Below are positions 59,894 to 64,000 of a DNA stretch of 64,000 nt, in pieces (the first letter of the stretch is position 1; every line of letters begins with the position of its first letter). The notes beneath the pieces were generated by a model that saw nothing but the letters and a program-made list of their open reading frames with translations, did no database searches and had not been told where the DNA came from. The DNA is from Rostratula benghalensis (Eukaryota > Chordata > Aves > Charadriiformes > Rostratulidae), in assembly GCA_013399305.1 (NCBI GenBank), contig VXAI01000021.1:904075-968074 (forward strand), given 5' to 3'. A program made the translations under genes and the position numbers.

Positions 59894-59950
59894 CCACTTT
59901 TGGTTGTGTTGGAGATAGCATGTTGATACCTCCTCAACAACGGTCAGCAG
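59894..59950 (+). other. Candidate 57-nt exon (low confidence)
   Basis: The acceptor TTGTTGCTTTGATTTCAG ends at 59893 and the donor GTCAGCAG|GTGGGT follows at 59951. The 57-nt segment is open in only one frame (core FGCVGDSMLIPPQQRSA), with two nucleotides of a split codon at the start and one at the end, so inclusion would keep frame. The peptide is not recognised, and the donor is weaker than in the 32343 candidate. Confidence 0.15.
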
Positions 59951-62399
59951 GTGGGTATAGGTCTCTGGCAGAAGAGAGGGCAATGGAAAGGAGAAGAGGC
60001 ACACAGCAGAGCCAAAGTGATACAGCAATGGCCTTTCATTGCGGTGATGCGGTTTCCAGAATATCGTCCTCTATTTCTGGCAGAAGATGTCAGGGCCAAT
60101 GAATCCTGGAAGCCCTCAAGTGCAAGTCTGGATATATGCTGCCTCTGCTTGCCAGCTCTGCTGAAGGAGAAATGACTGCCACACCACTGTCCCATCCCTC
60201 AGCAGCTATTTGGCAACCTCCCCCTTACATCAACACTGCAGCGGACTTACATGCTATCTACCAACCGTTTTCTGTTCTTCAACCTTTATGCTCCGAACAG
60301 ATCAATTTTGGGAATTTATGAAGTGTCAGATGTCATGTTGAAAACTGAACACAGATAGAAAAAAATGCTGGAAAGCTAGTGGAAATTGCTAGAAAGCAGC
60401 ATTATTTATCCTCTGGAAAAGTACACGGCAGCCAATGTCAGAGCAAGTACCACATCTCCTGGCTCCCCCTGCTCCTCCTTCTCCAAGCCCTGCTGAATTT
60501 GATGCTTGCTCAGGGTTAACTGGCCACTTTTGGCTTGCAGCTCTGTGCTGCGTACGTTGATGGGCATGTTCTGCAGCAGGACCAGCCAGCTTCAGGAAAG
60601 AAGGGGTGAGCCTCCCTTGCTGGCACAGGTTCAGTTCAGACACTCTGTTTTACCCCCATCAACAGTCTTGGTTCCACCAGTTTCTTTGGGGTGACCAACA
60701 CCCTTAGATCTAACCAGTTTCAGAGGCTAGGCAAGGTCAGAAGTTTATTTTGGTGCATCTCTCACCTTGATAAGTGTTACAAAAACATGAAGTCATTGCT
60801 AGAGCTGGTTGAAAAATAAATTTTACATGTGTTTTTCTGCCACAAAAGGCAAATATATTCAAAGTGATTTTTTTTTCTTTTTGTGGGAATGGGGATGGTT
60901 TTAACAGATTTTCCAGCTGACTAAAAGGTTGCAAGTCTTCTAAAAACATATTCCTTTTTTTTTTTTCTAAAAATGATTTTGGGTTGGGATTTTTTGGGCG
61001 TTTTTTTTTTTTTACACTGGAATAAAATTTCATTTTAAAATTTAACTTATTTTTTCCTAGAAAAGAGAATAAACAAAGAGGAAAAGGTCCAAATCAAATA
61101 TTTAAAAATTACTTCTATCTGTACCAGTTTTTGTTTTGATTTCCTTTTGTCTTTTACCTGATGCTCTGTGAACATTTCTGAGATCTCCTTCCAGCTTTCT
61201 TTCTGATAGGGAGAGGAACATCAATTGAAATTTCAAAAACTTTTATGAGAAAGGGAAAGTCTTCCCTGCCAAGCTCTAGGTATGGCTGGAATACATCTTA
61301 AAACACTGACGGTCAAAAGGTGTGATCTGATTTATCAGGGAGGTTTTTTCTTATGTTGTCACAACCCTCTGAAGAGCTTTTGAAGAGTGAATAACAGGGA
61401 GCTATTTCTGACGGTATCCACCTGCATGAGCTCTTAAACTTCTCCAAAATAGAGTATATAGTATTGTGGAGAGGAAGATGTGTTAAGGAGCTTAGAGTCA
61501 GCCAGGAGCATTTGTAAGCAGAAATATGTGAGATGAGAGTCAATGAGTAAGAATAGTGACATGTAGGAAAGCATTGGGAAATAAAAATTTAGGGATGACT
61601 TGGTGTGAAGGTCCAGACCAAGCAATCGCCCATGACTGCCAGCAAATGCACAAGGTTGCTTAAAAGCAGAGGATGAGTGAGAGTGGAGACTCCAGTCTGT
61701 AGAGGTTTGTAGTTCAGGAACTTCTTGTGCCAGGAGCTTCACCTTTTTGTTTAAAGGCACGGCTACAAAATCTCAAAATTGAAGTTAAGTGGAACTGCTT
61801 ACTGGAGCTAATGGAAAAGATCCTGTGGTACCTTGTTTGTTAGAGCATATTTCCTGTCTCCACCTTTTGTTTACCCACAGTTTGTCTTCTAGACCAAGCA
61901 TGCCAGTCCTTTATGTTTAACTTTTGTCCAAAAAATGTTTTGGCTTTTTTTTAAGTAAACCTTCACTCTTTCTTCCTCTGAAGTTTCCATTACAAAAGAA
62001 TTATCTCAAACTGCAGATTTAAGTCATTTATTTCACCCCACTTTTAACCTTATCTCTAGCCTCTCCCCAGCTGAGTAGGCGATTGGAGAGATGAAGCACA
62101 GTGTGGCTTTGTCCCTGAATAACATCATCTGCTCTTTCTTCTCCCACATGTAAATCTTGGTGGTGCACCTTGCCCTCTACAATGTGGTAAGACTGACTGA
62201 CCAGCATAAACTCAGCAGGGGAGATGGGAGGTGTAAGTACTGATAGTTTCCAAATGACCCCAGAGAAGTCTAGAAATTATGTTGTTAACAACCATACTCT
62301 ACATGGCAGCAATCTAGGGCCCTGTAATTAGATGTGAATATTACAGTTGGCTTTGAAACACTATAGAAATTAGAAATTGCTGTCTATTTGGGAATTGGA
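59951..62399. other. Unique non-coding sequence with T-rich stretches
   Basis: No gene recognised. T runs near 60868-60875, 60956-60967 and 61001-61012. The rest is unremarkable unique sequence. Confidence 0.5.
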
Positions 62400-62960
62400 G
62401 CATCCTTTTATTTGATGGGGGGAGAGCAGATTGGTGGTGGGCTCCTTTCAGGTTTTTGTATTCCAGGCAGTTTGCCCACTTGAGAGGAAGCTATTTATTG
62501 ATCTCTGACTGCGAGGGTTAATAAATCTCTGTTCAGACTGGTTCAAACTCTGGCCAGGTCAATCTGAGGCAGATGATAACTGCTTCTTAACCAGAGGCAG
62601 TCTGTAAGCAGCTGGGGGAAGCTGCCCACGTCTGGTCTGCAATAAGAAACTAGGGGTTTGCAGATCCTTGACCTTCCCTCAAGCCTCTGCTGTTCGGGTA
62701 GTATGAATCTAATGCATATGGAGTCCTTTTTTTATTATAGGGCATTGCAGTCAACAGCATTTTTTCCCATCCATTCACATCTCCCGTTGTATATCCGTGC
62801 CACCTTCAGTGGGGGGGAATTGTCTGCTTGGCAAACAAGCTGGTTTTATTACAGCGTCTCCTCCCCTTGCCTCCTGAAGGATATCTTCATTAGGAAGCTC
62901 TGTGTGTGGAAATCAGCTTACGCTCCACACAATATGTGAAAGCCCCCTGGAAGGATTTTA
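62400..62960. promoter_or_regulatory. Candidate regulatory (CNE-like) block
   Basis: Non-repetitive sequence with dense potential binding words, for example GGGTTAATAAATCTC (62516) resembling an HNF1 half-site, and few low-complexity runs. A 93-codon plus-strand frame crosses it (62658-62939) without a recognisable domain. The call rests on texture only. Confidence 0.2.
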
Positions 62961-62992
62961 TGAGAGGTCACACACTCGAGCCTGCCTGTCAC

Positions 62993-63012
62993 TGGCCACC
63001 CGGGGGTGGCCA
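62993..63012. repeat. GC-rich 8-bp hairpin
   Basis: TGGCCACC at 62993-63000 and GGTGGCCA at 63005-63012 pair perfectly around CGGG. It lies in a short GC-rich segment (62985-63060). Confidence 0.7.
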
Positions 63013-64000
63013 CCCCACCCTCCTGCCTCCCTGGGACTTGCCCTTTGATTCCTCACCCTGAGCGGCAAATGCCTCTGCTTCAATAGACATAATTTTCAAT
63101 TGTCTCCATGCGCTTTGGAAGTCTCTCTATCACACCCTGAACAAATATGCCTTTTTTTTTTTTTTCTTTTTTGTTCTTCTGAACTCACTGCTGAATAATT
63201 GGTTCTTTCCCCACTGCCATGTTTCTGCTCTAATCAAGGACAGATTCTTGTGAAAATACATTGGTCTTCCCCCCCCCCACCGGCAATGTGTGTATGTCTG
63301 TTTTTTTAAAAATAATTTCCTAGAACTGGTAGATTTGGCTGGCCCTCAGGTCTCCTGATGCGGGAGGGTTAAAGGGAGAGCTGGGTGGCCTGTTTGCTCT
63401 CGACTTTAACTATTTCATCATTTGCAGGGAAAACCCTTTCCCCTACTCCCCTTCCTCAGGAGGCTCTGTCTCAGTGCGTGTGGCGTAGGAAGCCCTACTA
63501 AACCCTTATCAGCAGCTTTGGGCTCAGGTAATGATTGCTACCAGACCTGTCACGCAGCCCTGAACCCATGGGTTGATCCCAAGAGGTGCTGGATGCATCC
63601 TGATGGGTGCTGAGCACCCTTAGCTCTCACAAGCGATCCCAGGACTCAAGCAGGGACCCTTTTCCAGGGTCATGCCCACACCCTGGAGATCTGAAGTTCT
63701 TGCCAATGACTTTCATCATTGAGGACATCACCTTCCAGTGGCTTCTCAGATTCCCTGTCTTCTCACAGGATGAGGAAAGGACCAATTCTGACCTTCTTGC
63801 AAGGATGCCTGGCAGTGAGATAGCTGCACCAGATGTGGGCTGGAGGAAGGTGAACTTCTGCAAAACCTGAGGAGGGCACTAGAGAAGTGCAGAAATGTTG
63901 AGACCGTGGCTTGGCCAGCCAGTGCATGTGGCTGCCATCTGCAGAGTCCCCAGCTCCTGGTGCTGGGCTTTTCCTGGGAGAGTGAAATGAAGGGGCGGGG
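63013..64000. other. Unique non-coding sequence to the window end
   Basis: Contains T13 at about 63151-63165 and a C10 run at 63269-63278. No gene recognised; an 87-codon plus-strand frame and a 78-codon minus-strand frame overlap at 63607-63870. Confidence 0.5.

Noticed and set aside
1..64000. CRISPR arrays, tRNA or rRNA genes, LTR proviruses, prokaryotic operons
   Set aside because: None seen: no regularly spaced direct repeats, no cloverleaf with recognisable A/B boxes, no paired LTRs or retroviral motifs, and no ribosome-binding-site/ORF organisation.

Overview
The window looks like a gene-free stretch of an amniote genome, most likely a bird. Three CR1 LINE 3' halves carry the bird-type 3' end (a GGTTGGA...GATGATCT core followed by ATTCTATG-like tail units). 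Overall interspersed-repeat density is low. Older CR1/L3-like, MIR-type and short palindromic elements seen across sauropsids are also present. A crocodilian or turtle is not excluded, but those genomes usually carry more repeats per kilobase. Nothing bacterial or viral is visible: no operons, no ribosome binding sites, no CRISPR array and no LTR provirus.

No protein-coding gene can be supported. Open frames are short (the longest is 224 codons at 46903-47577, minus strand), lie on both strands and all frames, and show no recognisable domain except reverse-transcriptase remnants inside CR1 copies. The window is therefore read as intergenic or deep intronic DNA. Three short candidate exons with good splice signals (18065-18102, 32343-32407, 59894-59950) are listed with low confidence. 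No tRNA, rRNA or known small RNA was recognised.

Layout. 1-13 kb: unique sequence with a head-to-head pair of CR1 tails (about 3.0-3.26 kb), a palindromic element (4.5 kb), a perfect 13-bp hairpin (8.27 kb) and a MIR relic (8.4 kb). 13-25 kb: two more palindromic elements, a CpG-rich patch (15.84-16.52 kb), AT-rich blocks that look like conserved non-coding elements, and a bipartite palindromic element at 24.6 kb. 25-40 kb: a 1-kb CR1 copy, a well preserved 88-nt hairpin at 26.8 kb, a CRE-containing block at 30.0-30.2 kb, a MIR_Amn-type SINE at 33.9 kb, a strong G-quadruplex motif at 36.5 kb, and a CR1 copy whose 3' UTR has been invaded by a GGAT/AGAT microsatellite (39.5-40.2 kb). 40-54 kb: an AT-rich block with a 12-bp palindrome (44.7 kb), another palindromic element (48.4 kb), a CR1 copy (48.8-49.6 kb), and an ancient minus-strand CR1/L3-like remnant (52.4-53.7 kb). 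54-64 kb: twin hairpins (54.8 kb), two more MIR-type relics (57.0 and 59.1 kb) and a candidate regulatory block (62.4-63.0 kb).

The most interesting unexplained structures are the 26775-26862 hairpin and the family of degraded palindromic elements. No new multi-gene system is present. All repeat assignments rest on remembered family consensus patterns and reading by eye; no alignment or database search was run.
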